Under the pieces are notes generated by a model. It had not been told where the DNA came from. It saw only the letters and a list, made by a program, of their open reading frames with translations, and searched no databases. Source: Skeletonema tropicum (Eukaryota > Bacillariophyta > Thalassiosirophyceae > Thalassiosirales > Thalassiosiraceae). Taken from it: a stretch of 64,000 bases of DNA. A program made the translations under genes and the position numbers. Of this stretch, positions 19,523-31,300 are shown piece after piece. Positions within the stretch are counted from its first letter, which is position 1. Each line of letters begins with the position of its first letter. The stretch lies in contig CM074139.1 in assembly GCA_037178625.1 (NCBI GenBank), forward strand, positions 62,001 through 126,000. The letters are read 5' to 3'.

Positions 19523-20159
19523 AACAACCTTATCCACCTTAATTGTACGGTTCTGGTGCTGTACTCTCATGATTCTCCGTGGAGAGTGTTCATCGGCAGC
19601 AGTCAAAGTCGGCACCAATCATGCCAGTTGATGAAGTATCTTTCCTACTCGACTCATTCCTGCCGCATACAAGTCCGAAGGCAACTTCGTATTGGTGCGT
19701 AACTGCAGAGAATGATGGGACAAGCTCATTGGCGACTTACCAATCATGTCACGACGGGCCGAATACGCACAAAATCAAGAAGGAGAATGACACTACTGAA
19801 ATGAATAATGCACATGCAGCAATTTACTCAATCACTTCCGCCGTATATGAGCAATTGGCAGTGGGTGTTACCTTGGCTTGTCGCTTCTAATGATGTGGGA
19901 TGATAACAATCAATTATATCATGTAAGAATGTGAAACATACAATCAGCACAGATACAGCATCATCACGACACATTACGGATGCCAGGAACGTATTATGCA
20001 ACAAACAAACACATAGTGGACGCATCGCTCGATGGTATTAGTCAATAAGGATGATCGCCTTTATTGGTATTGGATCTACACGAGGATAATCGTCCCATTA
20101 CATGCTATAGCTATAACGCTAAATGGAATACAACAAATTACCCAGAATTCGTGCTCATA
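19523..20159. other. Non-coding spacer
   Basis: No gene supported. A 103-codon frame at 19579-19890 has no domain, no homologous copy in the window and overlaps other frames. Confidence 0.35.
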
Positions 20160-20910
20160 TGGTTCGTGGCATCACTTCTATCGATGCATTTCGTCTGAGC
20201 AGTATTGATATACTTCTATGCTATCATGATGATGTATAATGGGCTGCTTAACGCGGCTCCTTGCCATACTGACAGCGTTAGACACAGAATGGCGACCAAT
20301 TGTAGTGCTTCAAGCAAGCCCAAACTCGACCACACCGGGGCCAACAAGGTTGCAACATCACTTCTGTCAATACAATGCGCATGAGCAGTGGCATTATGCT
20401 TCTATACTATCACCACCAAGTGTAATGAGGCACTGAACACGTTTTATTGCCATACTAACAGCGTTAGATACGAAATGGTGGTTGCATGCTGCTAATGCTT
20501 GCCAGTCCAAATTGAACCGCACTGGTGCGGCTAAAGCTTCGCCGCATCAGTTCCATCAACACAGTTCGTCTGAGCAGTGGCAATGTGCTTATATACTATC
20601 AATACCTAGTAGAATGGACCACCAAACACGGCTAACTGCCATACTGACAGCGTTAGATACGAAATGGTGACTGAACGTGCTGCTGTTGGCAAGCCCAAAT
20701 TCAGTCACACCTGGTCACCTATGAGGTTGTAGCATCACTCCTATCAATGCCCTTCGTCTGATCAGTGACAATGTCCTTTTATATTATCACTACCAAGTAT
20801 AATGGGCCACTATACACGTTTTATTGCTGTAGTCACATTGTTTAGAGACGAATTGGTATTTTGACGGGCTACTGCTGACAAGCCTAAATTTGACGGGCCA
20901 TTCTTCCTTT
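20160..20910. repeat. Degenerate tandem repeat, ~188-bp unit, about four copies
   Basis: A marker block recurs at regular spacing: CATACTGACAGCGTTAGACA near 20264, CATACTAACAGCGTTAGATA near 20450, CATACTGACAGCGTTAGATA near 20640 and a worn GTAGTCACATTGTTTAGAGA near 20829. Other blocks keep the same phase (CATCACTTCT near 20170 and 20358; TCGTCTGAGCAGT near 20190 and 20566; AAGCCCAAA/CAGTCCAAA). Period is about 186-190 bp. The copies have diverged by many substitutions, so the array is old. No coding potential. Confidence 0.75.
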
Positions 20911-21728
20911 TATGAGATTGGCGACTATTCACATCAGTTGAATATGCGGATCTCCTTCCAATATGGTCTGACTACAGCATGTCAATTTTATATGCTGTTT
21001 GTGTACGAAGGGAATGTGCCAAGAACAATCCTTCACTTCAACTGTACGTTCAGATTGATTTTGCACAGGTAGACATGCACCAAAGATTCGCAATAATAGA
21101 ACGGATACAAACCGCATACAGCGTTGCATTACCCTTCTTTTACTTATTGATGACGATGCTGAGCAGTAGTTGGGGTCGAATATCACGTAATGTAGATTCT
21201 ATATGCCCCAAGCTATAAAAACCAGTAATTTTGGTGGTATAAATCTGACTATTTATGAGCATATATTAGAGAGTAATAGCAACCTATAACTATACCATGG
21301 CGCGCAAACGTCGACGAAATATATGCGATACGAGTTGCGCTTGTTTTTATGCTTCGTAATTCTGATTTCTTTGACGTATTGTAGGAGATGGTGCTGACAT
21401 GGAGGCAAATCGGCCATGGTGATGAGGTGTGGGTGATTGGGCTCTGTCAGGGGCTTTTTCAGAGGGCGGCCCTCATAAATACAAAAGTAAGTAAAATCGG
21501 TCATGATAGCCCCCTAAACCCCCCAAAAGGGGGATGGGGGGTTTTGCGTTTTTTATCTAGAACGAAATCGTTGTGTTGCAGTTAGTGTCGGCACATCAAA
21601 ACTTAGCTAATACCATCGCCTCAAATGTCCGAGTCGATATCCGGTCTCTACAGTGCGTTAATTGCCTCTACTAGGGCGTCGTATGGCCATGATCGAGGTC
21701 TTGTGCCAGTCTTCAAAATGGCTCTTTT
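20911..21728. other. Non-coding spacer with a G/C-tract hairpin
   Basis: No supported gene. At 21516-21544 AAACCCCCC and GGGGGGTTT face each other around AAAAGGGGGAT, giving a strong GC hairpin followed by a T-run. Confidence 0.4.
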
Positions 21729-21754
21729 TTTTTAGCCCCAATTGGGGCTAAAAA
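21729..21754. repeat. Perfect 26-bp palindrome
   Basis: Arms TTTTTAGCCCC and GGGGCTAAAAA around AATT. A near-identical palindrome lies at 22995-23020. The two could be termini of an old element or independent hairpins. Confidence 0.6.
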
Positions 21755-22994
21755 TCTTTAATAACTGATTCCTATATATGTGGACTTTCTACAGGAGATG
21801 CTTGACTCTTTCTCTTTTTCCCTCCTCACCTCCAATTCTGAGCTCAACAGGATGCTCTCCATGACGACCTCTGCTCCTACACCCCTAACGCCACACACGA
21901 AACGAATACACCTATGCTGTGATAAATATCCCGAAGTTAATACCATCGGCTAGTTGTTCCTAACGGGGATTGCTTGATATCATCATCTGTGAAGAGAAAT
22001 AATACGCACCATTTAGTGCATAAAATCATCATATTACAATCAATTCACCTCTACTTTGGCCATGTCAGGAATGATACACTGAATAATACCCATCCATTTC
22101 ACTCAATACATATACATGACGGTTTTGGGTCATCTTGAGCTACTTAAAATGATTAATTCCACTCTATTTTATTATGATGTGCCCTATTTTTGATTGTTAT
22201 GAACTCAATTCCTTAACATAGTGTTTGGGGAAGGTCTATCGCATTATAAACCAGGAATATCACACCATTTGCCACTTACTATATGGTAGGGAGGAGGGGT
22301 GACGTTTGGTGACTCCATTGCATCGATTGCTGCCCCACACACAGCGGCCAAGTTGGTGATCGGCATGCTCTCCAAACACATATCGCTGCGCAGCGAATAC
22401 GTGATGTTCTCAATTCTCTGTGCAATGCAGCGGCCACCAACTCACCATTACTTCGGCATGGGTATATATTATCAGGAATTATTGCGTGGTGGCATCGTAT
22501 TTGCGTCGGTGCGAATATACGAGGCCGGTTCTGGTGATGTCGAATGTGTTGAATTTACATGTATTATGTTCACATCATTATACAGCCGTATCCGTTGAGA
22601 TTCAGGCCCCACCGACCTCAAAAATGGATTCAGCACAAAATTTTGGGGTAGAGAGTGTGTTGTAGTTGTTGCTATTCGTTATTTCATGGTCGATAATGCC
22701 ATGTGTTGCACCATGGTGTGGATGCTTTTTGTGAGATGTGTGATTTTTGAATCTAAATCACACATTTGCCGCTCGACGACGCCGATGCATCTGATTTGAC
22801 CCCCCCAACATCTCGGCGTGTGGATGGAATCTCGTCAAGCCAAGTTGCATATGCACTCCAAACTAACTGAACGGAATAATATTGGTCTTTGAACCGGCAG
22901 GATCGACGTAGTATTGGTGTAGTAATGGCTAACAACGTCAAGCACATTTTTAGCCCAAAATTTGAGACCCATCGCGCGATGGAAGCAAAATCGA
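21755..22994. other. Non-coding spacer between the two palindromes
   Basis: No recognised gene. A 99-codon frame at 22299-22598 is GC-richer than its surroundings and could be a coding remnant, but I recognise no domain. Confidence 0.35.
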
Positions 22995-23020
22995 TTTTTA
23001 GCCCCAATCGGGGCTAAAAA
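22995..23020. repeat. 26-bp palindrome, second copy
   Basis: The same arms as the palindrome at 21729-21754 (TTTTTAGCCCC ... GGGGCTAAAAA), centre AATC. It directly abuts the 5-bp target duplication of the miniature LTR element that starts at 23025. Confidence 0.6.
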
Positions 23021-23024
23021 ATGG

Positions 23025-23124
23025 TGTAGCAGCGATGCGGATTGCATGGTGATCAAACAAACACACTGAGTTAGTTTAGGCTACGATATTGTTTGTTTGT
23101 GGAGGCCGACAGACCGCATCATCA
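23025..23124. repeat. LTR, left copy
   Basis: 100 bp, TGTAGCAGCG...CATCATCA, identical to 23829-23928. It contains an inner inverted pair, AAACAAACA and TGTTTGTTT. Confidence 0.75.
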
Positions 23125-23828
23125 TCCCCCATCTTTGCTGTCAACTGAGGAGTCAAGGTTGGAATACCTTGCGGATAATCGAAGGAGATGCAAAGAACTA
23201 TGATAGGACATGAAATGGGAAGAAGTCCGTTGAATAGCTGTCAATACATCTGCTTAAATGCCCCTCAGAAATAATAAAATGTTCGACAGGGAATAAAATG
23301 TTGTGTGCCATGTCCCCCACTTTCGATAGCAGTGCTCCGTCCACTGGTAATCGAATAAAAATAAAATAAAAATTTTATACCTTGGCCGTTGATCAGACGC
23401 CAAGGAACCAATTATGGATCCAATCGACAATTGGTAGGAGTGGTTGTTGTTGGGTGAGAAATCTTCACTTGTGTCGAGCGATAATGAGGTTGTCGAAGCA
23501 GGTGGCTCATATCCCCCATCTGGTATTATCGGTGCGTATCAAACTGTTCGAGCAATAGCGGCCTCCAAACGCCATGCAGGAGGAGTATGATAAGTTCACG
23601 ACGGTGTAATGTCGGAGGCCACACTCCGACGATGGGACTCCTGTGTAGGAAGGGCGGAGGAACAACGATGACGTTGTGAAAATATCTCGGATGCGTTAGC
23701 AGTCGACTGCAGAGGAAGTGGCTCGGATCCAACTGCTGCTGACTTCCCCCATACGTGAATACATGGAGGGCAATGGACCGCACGTCTAGCGGAGCGGCTG
23801 GTCCAAGCCCGTAGTGGGCTCATGAACC

Positions 23829-23928
23829 TGTAGCAGCGATGCGGATTGCATGGTGATCAAACAAACACACTGAGTTAGTTTAGGCTACGATATTGTTTGT
23901 TTGTGGAGGCCGACAGACCGCATCATCA
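23829..23928. repeat. LTR, right copy
   Basis: 100 bp, identical to 23025-23124, followed by AATGG, the second target duplication. Confidence 0.75.
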
Positions 23929-25594
23929 AATGGCCTACGGTTAGTGATATGTAGCCTATGTTCTTAAGTTGCGTTGGTCGTGAAGTCGTGAAGACCAGGT
24001 ATATGTGCCCGCCCTGTGACGTGAAGACCGGTCGTAGCTGTCAATGGTTAACCTTAAACAAGAATACATAATACATTACTGTAACGGAAACCCGCATTTA
24101 GGGTTTTAACCCCACTTAGCGCTAAGTACTTTTAGCTGTGCAGACGTTGACGCCGCCCGCCGCCCGCCTCCATCCCCGTCGGGATCATCAACAACCCCTG
24201 CTGCATTGGGATCAATGTTGACCGCTTGTTTTGGCCGCGATAGTGTGTTTGTGGTTGTGGTGTGGCCTCATCACTCGGCACCGGCCATCATCTTTTTCAG
24301 CCGTCGTCAAGCAGTTGTGGTAATGGTTAAGTCAACCGCAAACGTCCGTCTCGCCTCCTCTTCACTATCGGCACAACCTATCGTATTTATGAGCGTGAGC
24401 GAACCCGAAGTACATGTGTAATCCACTAGATCTTTGAGAAGATTGCCTGTGTATTTTCAAATGCTGATGAAGCTTACCAAGCTTACCAAGCTTCCTTGCT
24501 CTCAATACGGCCTCCCTTGTCTCGGATGGCGAGGCAAGAACAATATCATCAGACCTCAAACATCAGACGGCCCTTGTCTCACCTGCTCTGCGAGAACTGC
24601 ACGTACACGTCGACTTCTGCAAGCCTGCACCTCGAGCGCAAAGGCAGGCGTGAGTAAATGAGCAATACTAATCCAGGAGCCTCTATCTTCTTCGGATGCC
24701 CAATTACTTGCACGAGCTTGGAGGACGTCGTGCGTGCTTGAGGTTCCTTTGCTGCCGCTGCCATTCTCTTTCTCTTTTGGTTGTTCGTCCAACCAATGCA
24801 CTCATTGCAGTGTTGGGTTTTCGGTTGTCTCTAGAGATACAGCTTTGAGCGTAAACCCACACTACTGCTCTAGAGAGTCCCGTCGTTCAGCCAGCGGTAC
24901 GACGGCTTCGTTGTTTGGCGGTTTCAGAAGATGATACGCTGTCGATGAAAAATAGTGTACGAATCTATTTCACGCTGCATAATGGAAAATGTGGTCAAGG
25001 ATGTGTTGGTGAGGTCGGCCAACACCGACAGTGTTTTCTCTTTTGGCGTCGTGCCGTACCTACACGCCTGCCTATGTTCTTCCGTGTACGTTCATCACTG
25101 GTGGGTAGTCTTCAAACTCCCAAGATGCTTTTTTGACCTCTTCAAGGTCGGGTGGGGTATCGAAAAAATCTTTGATGTTCCCGTGTTGCATCTCTAGAGA
25201 GAGAGTTGTGGGTTCCGCATCGTGATTTAAACCCACGCATGTTTGGCATCACACCCACAGTCTCTCTGTTGTTGTCTGAAAGGTTGCGTCATACCACTTC
25301 CTGTATCCCATGAGCGCAGAAAACGACAAAGGCGATGACGAGCAAGACCCAGGTCCAGTCTTCCACTTTAACCTCGCCGCCATTTTGATATTCATCACAA
25401 CCATCAACTCTAAAAGTGGCACACGAGAACTTCGATATGTTCATCGGATGCTGATGGTTTCTGGGAAGATTGATGGTGCAGTAGTACAAAGAAAGTGTGC
25501 AAAGTATTCGACCTTTTTGTAGTGTGCCTGAGTGTCCGGCGTTTACTGATTTAACTAGCGTCAGATAGATCTGAGCTGCAGATCTTGACATTTT
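23929..25594. other. Gene-poor stretch
   Basis: No gene I can support. Small frames on both strands (24206-24421, 24434-24661, 24734-24934, 24915-25197) have no recognisable domain. A minus-strand frame at 25289-25591 ends in a possible membrane segment (WTWVLLVIAFVVFCAHGIQ) whose DNA is repeated in degraded form at 6878-6960. The three-fold AAGCTTACC at about 24471-24497 is a minor local repeat. The duplication shared with 39974 onward begins near 25552. Confidence 0.4.
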
Positions 25595-26835
25595 CTATAA
25601 ACGAGAACGACATTGCCTTTCCAACTCCTTTATGTCTATCCACGGAGTTAGCTTCTTCTTCACCGGGTTCCACTGACTTTTCTCATCCCCCAATAGCTGA
25701 TTGATCACTCTCAAGAACAAAGAAGGACCCAAAGAATTGTGTGGGTGAGGTAAATATATTTCCTTCTCTCCGATCAAGAACTCCTTGCAAAACTCATGGA
25801 TGTCATCCGAAGTGAATGCCCTTCCACCCAAGTCATTGAGAAGATTAGAAGTAAGGCAGGCCTCACGCAATCGATGAATGCCTAGACCATAAGTCAGCCA
25901 CGGGTTATGCAAATGTACTTTCATCTATGAGTGTGAGTGATAGAGTACGCATCAAGCAATGTTAGGATTCATGACACAATGATAATGCACAATGTATTTG
26001 GCACATGCAGACTCACTGCCTCCTCCCAAAAATCACCTAATATGACAACTGAGTCCAACTTGCCATCAATCTTGCTCACTAACTCCTCAGCCTTCTCATC
26101 ATGTGCACAGAGACGAACAACAATCTTCACTGGCAATTTCGACAAGGCCTTCAAACTATCCGCACAATCCTTCATTACTGCCGATCCTTCATTACCGTGC
26201 TCATCAGTTTGCCTCCCCTGCGTACACAAAACTACAGCCACAACCTTGTTGGCAGCTACCAACCTCGGCGCTTCTTCTCTAACTCGCTTCTCAATCTTGC
26301 GTAGTTGTCTTGACAAGTGATTTTGATCGGTATCAAGTCTAATCCTCTCCATCATATCAAGAGCAATTGTGCGTTCCGTCTTTACATCATCATAATTTCC
26401 CCATGCTATAGAAAATCTTTGTGGTCCAACAGATGAGCCTGGATCATTCACTAGCCAAAACTTGGTTGGTACGAAGCATCGTGCAGACATTTTCACGTGA
26501 AAGTCTACACTTTGTGAAAGCTCAGTCCATCGTGAGTGACCGCCGTCTTTTTGGATGTGTGTCAATGTGGCATCAACCTTAGCACGATGACTATCACGAA
26601 TCTTCATGGACGAAGTGTTCTCCATGAGCCATAGTCTCGAGTCAGTTGATTTGTATGCTTTTATGATCGATGTGATGAATCCGTCGGGCAATCTCAGAGC
26701 ATCAGCGTAATGATGTAGATATTTTTTCACATACGAAGTAGAAGGATAAGATTTCTTTGTGTCCTCTGAAGTGCTAGATGAGCGTGCAGTTCCCTTTTGA
26801 TTATGTTTGGCATTCCCAATAGAAGAGCTCGAACC
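25595..26835 (-). pseudogene. 3' half of a vWA-like Ser/Arg-rich gene, split by a LINE
   Basis: Two exons (26017-26835 and 25595-25924) flank a 92-bp intron (25925-26016; GTGAGT donor, CTCATAG acceptor). The protein is the C-terminal half of the family seen intact at 40014-42262 and is nearly identical to it: YLHHYADALRLPDGF, RLWLMENTSSMKIRDSH, then MKVHLHNPWLTYGLG in the last exon. The 5' half lies at 35903-36729, beyond the retrotransposon, and the 17-bp target duplication (26819-26835) encodes GSSSSI in both halves. Counting across the empty site gives 1,629 bases of exon 1, a multiple of three, so the frame was open when the element landed. A start at the Met at 26838 could still give a truncated protein of about 380 residues. 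Confidence 0.85.
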
Positions 26836-26931
26836 CACAATCTCAAGCAGGTTGTCTGGAAAAGATATGAAAAAATGACATAAATACCTACGTAGGAATT
26901 AGTACATCGTCTACAGCGATCGACATGAACC

Positions 26932-28326
26932 ATGGCAGCCGACACCGCTACCAACTGCACCCTGGGAACAGGGTACGACAACACTATAATGTATAATAAC
27001 CATATGAATGGCTCCTTAAAAACGAGACTTACTACGGCAAAAAAGTACGCATCAATTGACACTACACTCACATTGTTTGGGAAGGGCGGCGGCAGGGCCA
27101 TGTGGCCGGCCGGTTGCAACATCAAACAGGAATGGTGTTTTGGAGATATCGGAGGAATGAGGGACGGATTACGGGATGGAAGACTCTGCCGGTCAATGGA
27201 CACAACGCAGGGATGGACGACTTTTAATCTTATAGATGGAGAGGAGGGAAACTGGAACAACAATTGGGTTGTGACACAATCTGTTGGGAAACAAGGCATG
27301 AAGATGAGGAGGGAGGAAGCAGTCCAACAACTTATTACTGCCAGCAATCTACTACATCAAACAGGTGCAATCCCAGCTCCCCCACCTAAACCACCTTGGC
27401 CCCCACCTTGGCATGATGAAGAACCTATATCGGAGCAAATTAGCATGGAAGACGCGGCACTTGTACGCCACAAATATAATTGGAGATGTACACAACAAAG
27501 TAGACCCTTTGTCGCTCTTTCACATAACAACAACTCTTCTGGCTATAGTCCTTTTAGCGTTGTGAATTGGATGACGTCTACAGTCGAAGTTGTGCTACAA
27601 AATCATAACAACAGTGACAATATTTTGGAAAATTGTTTTGGAGATATCGGAGGAATGAGGGACGGATTACGGGATGGAAGACTCTGCCGGTCAATGGACA
27701 CAACGCAGGGATGGACGACTTTTAATGTTATAGATGGAGAGGAGGGAAACTGGAACAACAATTGGGTTGTGACACAATCGGTTGGGAAACAAGGCATGAA
27801 GATGAGAAGTGAGGAAGCAGTCCAACACCTTATTACTGCCAACATTCTACTACATCAAACAGGTGCAATCCCAGCTCCCCCACCTAAACCACCTTGGCCC
27901 CCACCTTGGCATGATGAAGAACCTATATCGGAGCAAATTAGCATGGAAGACGCGGCACTTGTACGCCACAAATATAATTGGAGATGTACACAACAAAGTA
28001 GACCCTCTGTCGCTCTTTCACATAACAACAACACTTCTGGCTATTGTCCTTTTAGCGTTGTGAATTGGATGACGTCCACAGTCGAAGTTGTGCTACAAAA
28101 TCATAACAACAGTGACAATATTTTGGAAAATGGCAATACGTATTGCGGTGAGGATTCGGATGTGTGTAGCATCTACACCAAATTTATTCTACACAATCGC
28201 GGTAGTGAATCATTCCTTGTTCGATTGGTATCTAATGACTGCGTCGACGTCTCGGTCTCACAAGCCGAGGCAGCTCTCTCCCAGGCCCCTCCATCTGATA
28301 TAGGTGTTGTGGGGCCCATGGTGTAA
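26932..28326 (+). CDS. ORF1 of element B, with a 166-residue tandem duplication
   Basis: 464 codons. Residues about 69-400 are two consecutive copies of one 166-residue unit, differing at a handful of positions (for example NLIDGEEG versus NVIDGEEG, SSGYSPF versus TSGYCPF). Each unit has a Gly/Arg/Asp-rich start (FGDIGGMRDGLRDGRLC), a WNNNWVV segment, a Pro/Trp stretch (PAPPPKPPWPPPWHDEEP) and an Asn-rich end. No zinc knuckle, RRM or coiled coil is recognisable, so any RNA-binding role is inferred only from its position before ORF2. The ATG at 26932 has a good context (ACCATGG). Its stop codon overlaps the ORF2 start by one base. Confidence 0.8.
   Translation: MAADTATNCTLGTGYDNTIMYNNHMNGSLKTRLTTAKKYASIDTTLTLFGKGGGRAMWPAGCNIKQEWCFGDIGGMRDGLRDGRLCRSMDTTQGWTTFNLIDGEEGNWNNNWVVTQSVGKQGMKMRREEAVQQLITASNLLHQTGAIPAPPPKPPWPPPWHDEEPISEQISMEDAALVRHKYNWRCTQQSRPFVALSHNNNSSGYSPFSVVNWMTSTVEVVLQNHNNSDNILENCFGDIGGMRDGLRDGRLCRSMDTTQGWTTFNVIDGEEGNWNNNWVVTQSVGKQGMKMRSEEAVQHLITANILLHQTGAIPAPPPKPPWPPPWHDEEPISEQISMEDAALVRHKYNWRCTQQSRPSVALSHNNNTSGYCPFSVVNWMTSTVEVVLQNHNNSDNILENGNTYCGEDSDVCSIYTKFILHNRGSESFLVRLVSNDCVDVSVSQAEAALSQAPPSDIGVVGPMV
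27136..28131 (+). repeat. In-frame tandem duplication, 2 x 498 bp
   Basis: Copy 1 is 27136-27633 and copy 2 is 27634-28131. Both start TGTTTTGGAGATATCGGAGG and end TATTTTGGAAAAT. The unit is exactly 166 codons, so the frame is kept. Few differences are visible, so the duplication is recent on the scale of the element. Confidence 0.92.
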
Positions 28327-31300
28327 TGGATAATGGGCAGCCTCTACGGTATTTTGCCCGATACCCCGAGGTGAGCCAATCCATTCAAGAGAGGCAACGT
28401 AAGCAACAACCTCGCCGCAGTACCTCCAATCAGAAGAAATCGGCCCGGCGTGCACAACAGTACCGACTCTCGAATACACGCAACCACGTCAAATTTAGAG
28501 GGAGGTACAGCAGCGAAAAGAATAATACAAGTGATAAGTTAGATGCAGATACGATGAGGCAGCTCATAGCAAATAGGCAGCGTTGGTGCGATGATCCGTC
28601 AGCAAAGGACCTCAATGAACTGCTTGATGATTATAGGCACAAAGAGAGGGAGAAACAAGATAGAACCTCCTCGATGAAAGAACTCCGTCCACTTGGCCAG
28701 ACAGTGGAGAATACGATTGTGCCTATTTACGGGAACTTGAGGGTGGAGGAGAAGGGCAGTGATGTAGTTCGAATAATGTCGTTGAATATCAACGGGCTCA
28801 GTCTGTGGAAGCACAACAACCACAAGGTAGATAGACTCAAGCACGTCCTGCGGACGTATGGTGTGGATGTTCTGGGGCTCCAGGAGACCAACACCAACTT
28901 CCACCATCTAAAATCATCAGTGACGGTAGCCTCGATGCTAAGACATGGAGATGACAGAATCAAATCAGTACATTCTCAGAACACTCGGGAACTTCAGAAC
29001 ATTGGTAATGTTCAAGCGGGGGGGACAGCAGTTGTGATTAGAGACGAGTTGTCGGGCTTACCCATGACCTGCGGCAAAGATTCCACTGAGCTGGGAATGT
29101 TCAGCTGGTATAGGACGGAGCCGGTCAATGGCGTGAGAACAGTCTTCTTAAGTGCCTACGCGCCCTGTAAATCAGAAGGGGTTGGTACATACTATCAACA
29201 TATTGAGAGATACATCCAATCGCACCAGCTGAAGACCAACCCCAAGGATCTGTTCCGGAGACACATTGTCGATGCCATCAAACGGTGGCGCAGCAAAGGA
29301 GACAGGGTTGTTCTGATGATGGATGCTAATGAGAATGTGTTGGACGGAGTCCTCAGTAAACGACTTGCAGAGGATGATATCCGCATGAGGGAAGCAGTGC
29401 ACCGTATGGTCCCCGGCAGAAGAGGTCCTGCTACACATTTTCGAGGCAACAGCCAAAAGAATGGGGCCATAGACGGTATTTGGATCTCGGATGACGTTGA
29501 ACTAACTGGAGCCAGCTACTTACCGTTCGACGGTGATTTGGGAGATCACCGGCCAGTGGTTGTCGACCTACAGATGCGGTCGGTTATTGGCACTTCTATC
29601 TGTCGTATTGTGCCACCGAAGGCTAGAAAGCTTAACTCCAAGGTGCCGCGGATTAGAGTGAAGTACCTTGCACAATTAAAAAAAGGCTTCACAGATAGAC
29701 GCATCCCCCAGAAGCTCAAAGAAGTAAATAGGATAGCCTCATTCCCGCCCTCGGCTGAAGTGGTGTCCAAGATGGAAATCCTGGACAACATGATTGAAGA
29801 GGAGATGCTACACGCAGAGGCGAAATGCAGAGTGATTTACCCGGCGCATTATGAGTTCTCTCCAGCAATACAATCGTGGATGGATAAATGCCACCTCCTG
29901 AAATGGATACTACGACATCACCAAGGAAAAAAGGTCAATTGGGGCAATTTGAGAAGATTCGCCAGGCGCAAAGGAATGGAGGACGTTCTTCGGTACCCTG
30001 TCGATGAAGTGGTTCAGCTGTACAAGGAGACCAAAAAACGCACACGAGAACTCATGGCTGAATCACCTTACCTCAGAAAGCATTTTTTACACGAGAAGTT
30101 GACCGATGCTGTGATAAATGAACGTGTTGATGAAGCCAAGCGGGTGGAGATGATCCTCAAAGGGGAGGCTCAGAGAAAACAGTGGCAGGGTATTAAACGA
30201 GCAACAAAGCAGCAAGGAGTGATGAATGTTACAAGAGTGGAAGTTACACAAGCAGACGGGAAAGTGGTCGAGCACGCAACAAAAGATTCGATTGAAGAGG
30301 CACTGAAGTCAGAACTCCGCACAAGGTTTGGAAGGGCTACTTCTGCCCCAGTTTGCCAAGGGGTACTATTCGACCTCCTGGGAGTCTACGCCGACACGAA
30401 TGCAGCGGTAGAAATACTTGAAGGATCCTTCGCCCCTCCCCCAGACACAGATCAACGCACAATACTGATACTGGACGAAATAGCAGCCATCTGGAAAAAG
30501 ATTGGCGATGGTGAGATTTCCGTTGTCGTTTCACAGGAGGACTACCAATATTACTGGAGGACAGTGAAAGAAAGAACGTCATCCTCGATATCGGGACTGC
30601 ATTTTGGTCACTATAAGTCGATAGCTTTCGATGACGACCTGTCCAGGTTGCTAGCAAAGAAGTTCTCTCTTATGATCCAAACAGGAACCGGCCCAGAACG
30701 TTGGGCTCGGGGTCTGTCGGTAATGCTCGAGAAGATTGCAGGTGTGGCGTTGGTGAATAAATTGAGAGCTATTCTCTTGCTTGAGGCTGACTTCAATTTC
30801 TGTAATAAGTTGATTTTTGGACATCGCATGCTGGACCTCGCCCGAGCAAAGGGGATGGTCCCGGAGGAGATCTACAGTGGGAAGGGACGCACGGCAGAGG
30901 ATGCAATCCTGCAACAAGTATTGATGTACGACATTGCCCGAATCACCAAAAGACCCCTCCTGGTGGCACAGGTTGATGCGGCCCAGTGCTACGACCGGGT
31001 TGCTCTTCCTATAGCCAGCCTCACTCTACAGGCGTTTAAAGTGCCCAAATGTGCGGCACTGTCGATGCTCCGCCCCTTGCATAATATGGAGTTTTTCCTA
31101 AGAACTGGTTTTGGCCAATCTTCTTCATATTTTGGTGGGAAAGAGGACGGGAAACACGGTCTCGCTCAAGGGAACGGTGCAGCTCCTCCGACATGGCAAC
31201 AGATCAGCACGGTCATGATTAATACCCACAAAACTAATGGGCATGGAGTGGAAGTGAAGTGTCCAATCTCACATAAAAAGATTAATCAGGTGGGAATTCT

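Larger units (their letters stand above)
23025..23928. mobile_element. Miniature LTR retrotransposon (TRIM-like) with identical 100-bp LTRs
   Basis: Two direct repeats of exactly 100 bp, 23025-23124 and 23829-23928, are identical as read and begin TG and end CA, as LTRs do. The 904-bp unit is bounded by the same five bases, AATGG, at 23020-23024 and 23929-23933, the size of target duplication an LTR integrase makes. The 704-bp interior has no gag/pol reading frame. I see no textbook primer-binding site or polypurine tract, so orientation is undetermined and the element would depend on others. Confidence 0.75.

Noticed and set aside
25289..25591. 100-codon minus-strand frame with a possible membrane helix at its end
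   Set aside because: Only the last ~25 residues look protein-like, and the similar DNA at 6878-6960 is broken. Too weak to call a gene, though it may be an exon relic.
27365..28063. Frames repeated twice inside ORF1 (66 and 84 codons)
   Set aside because: Out-of-frame readings of the 498-bp tandem duplication.
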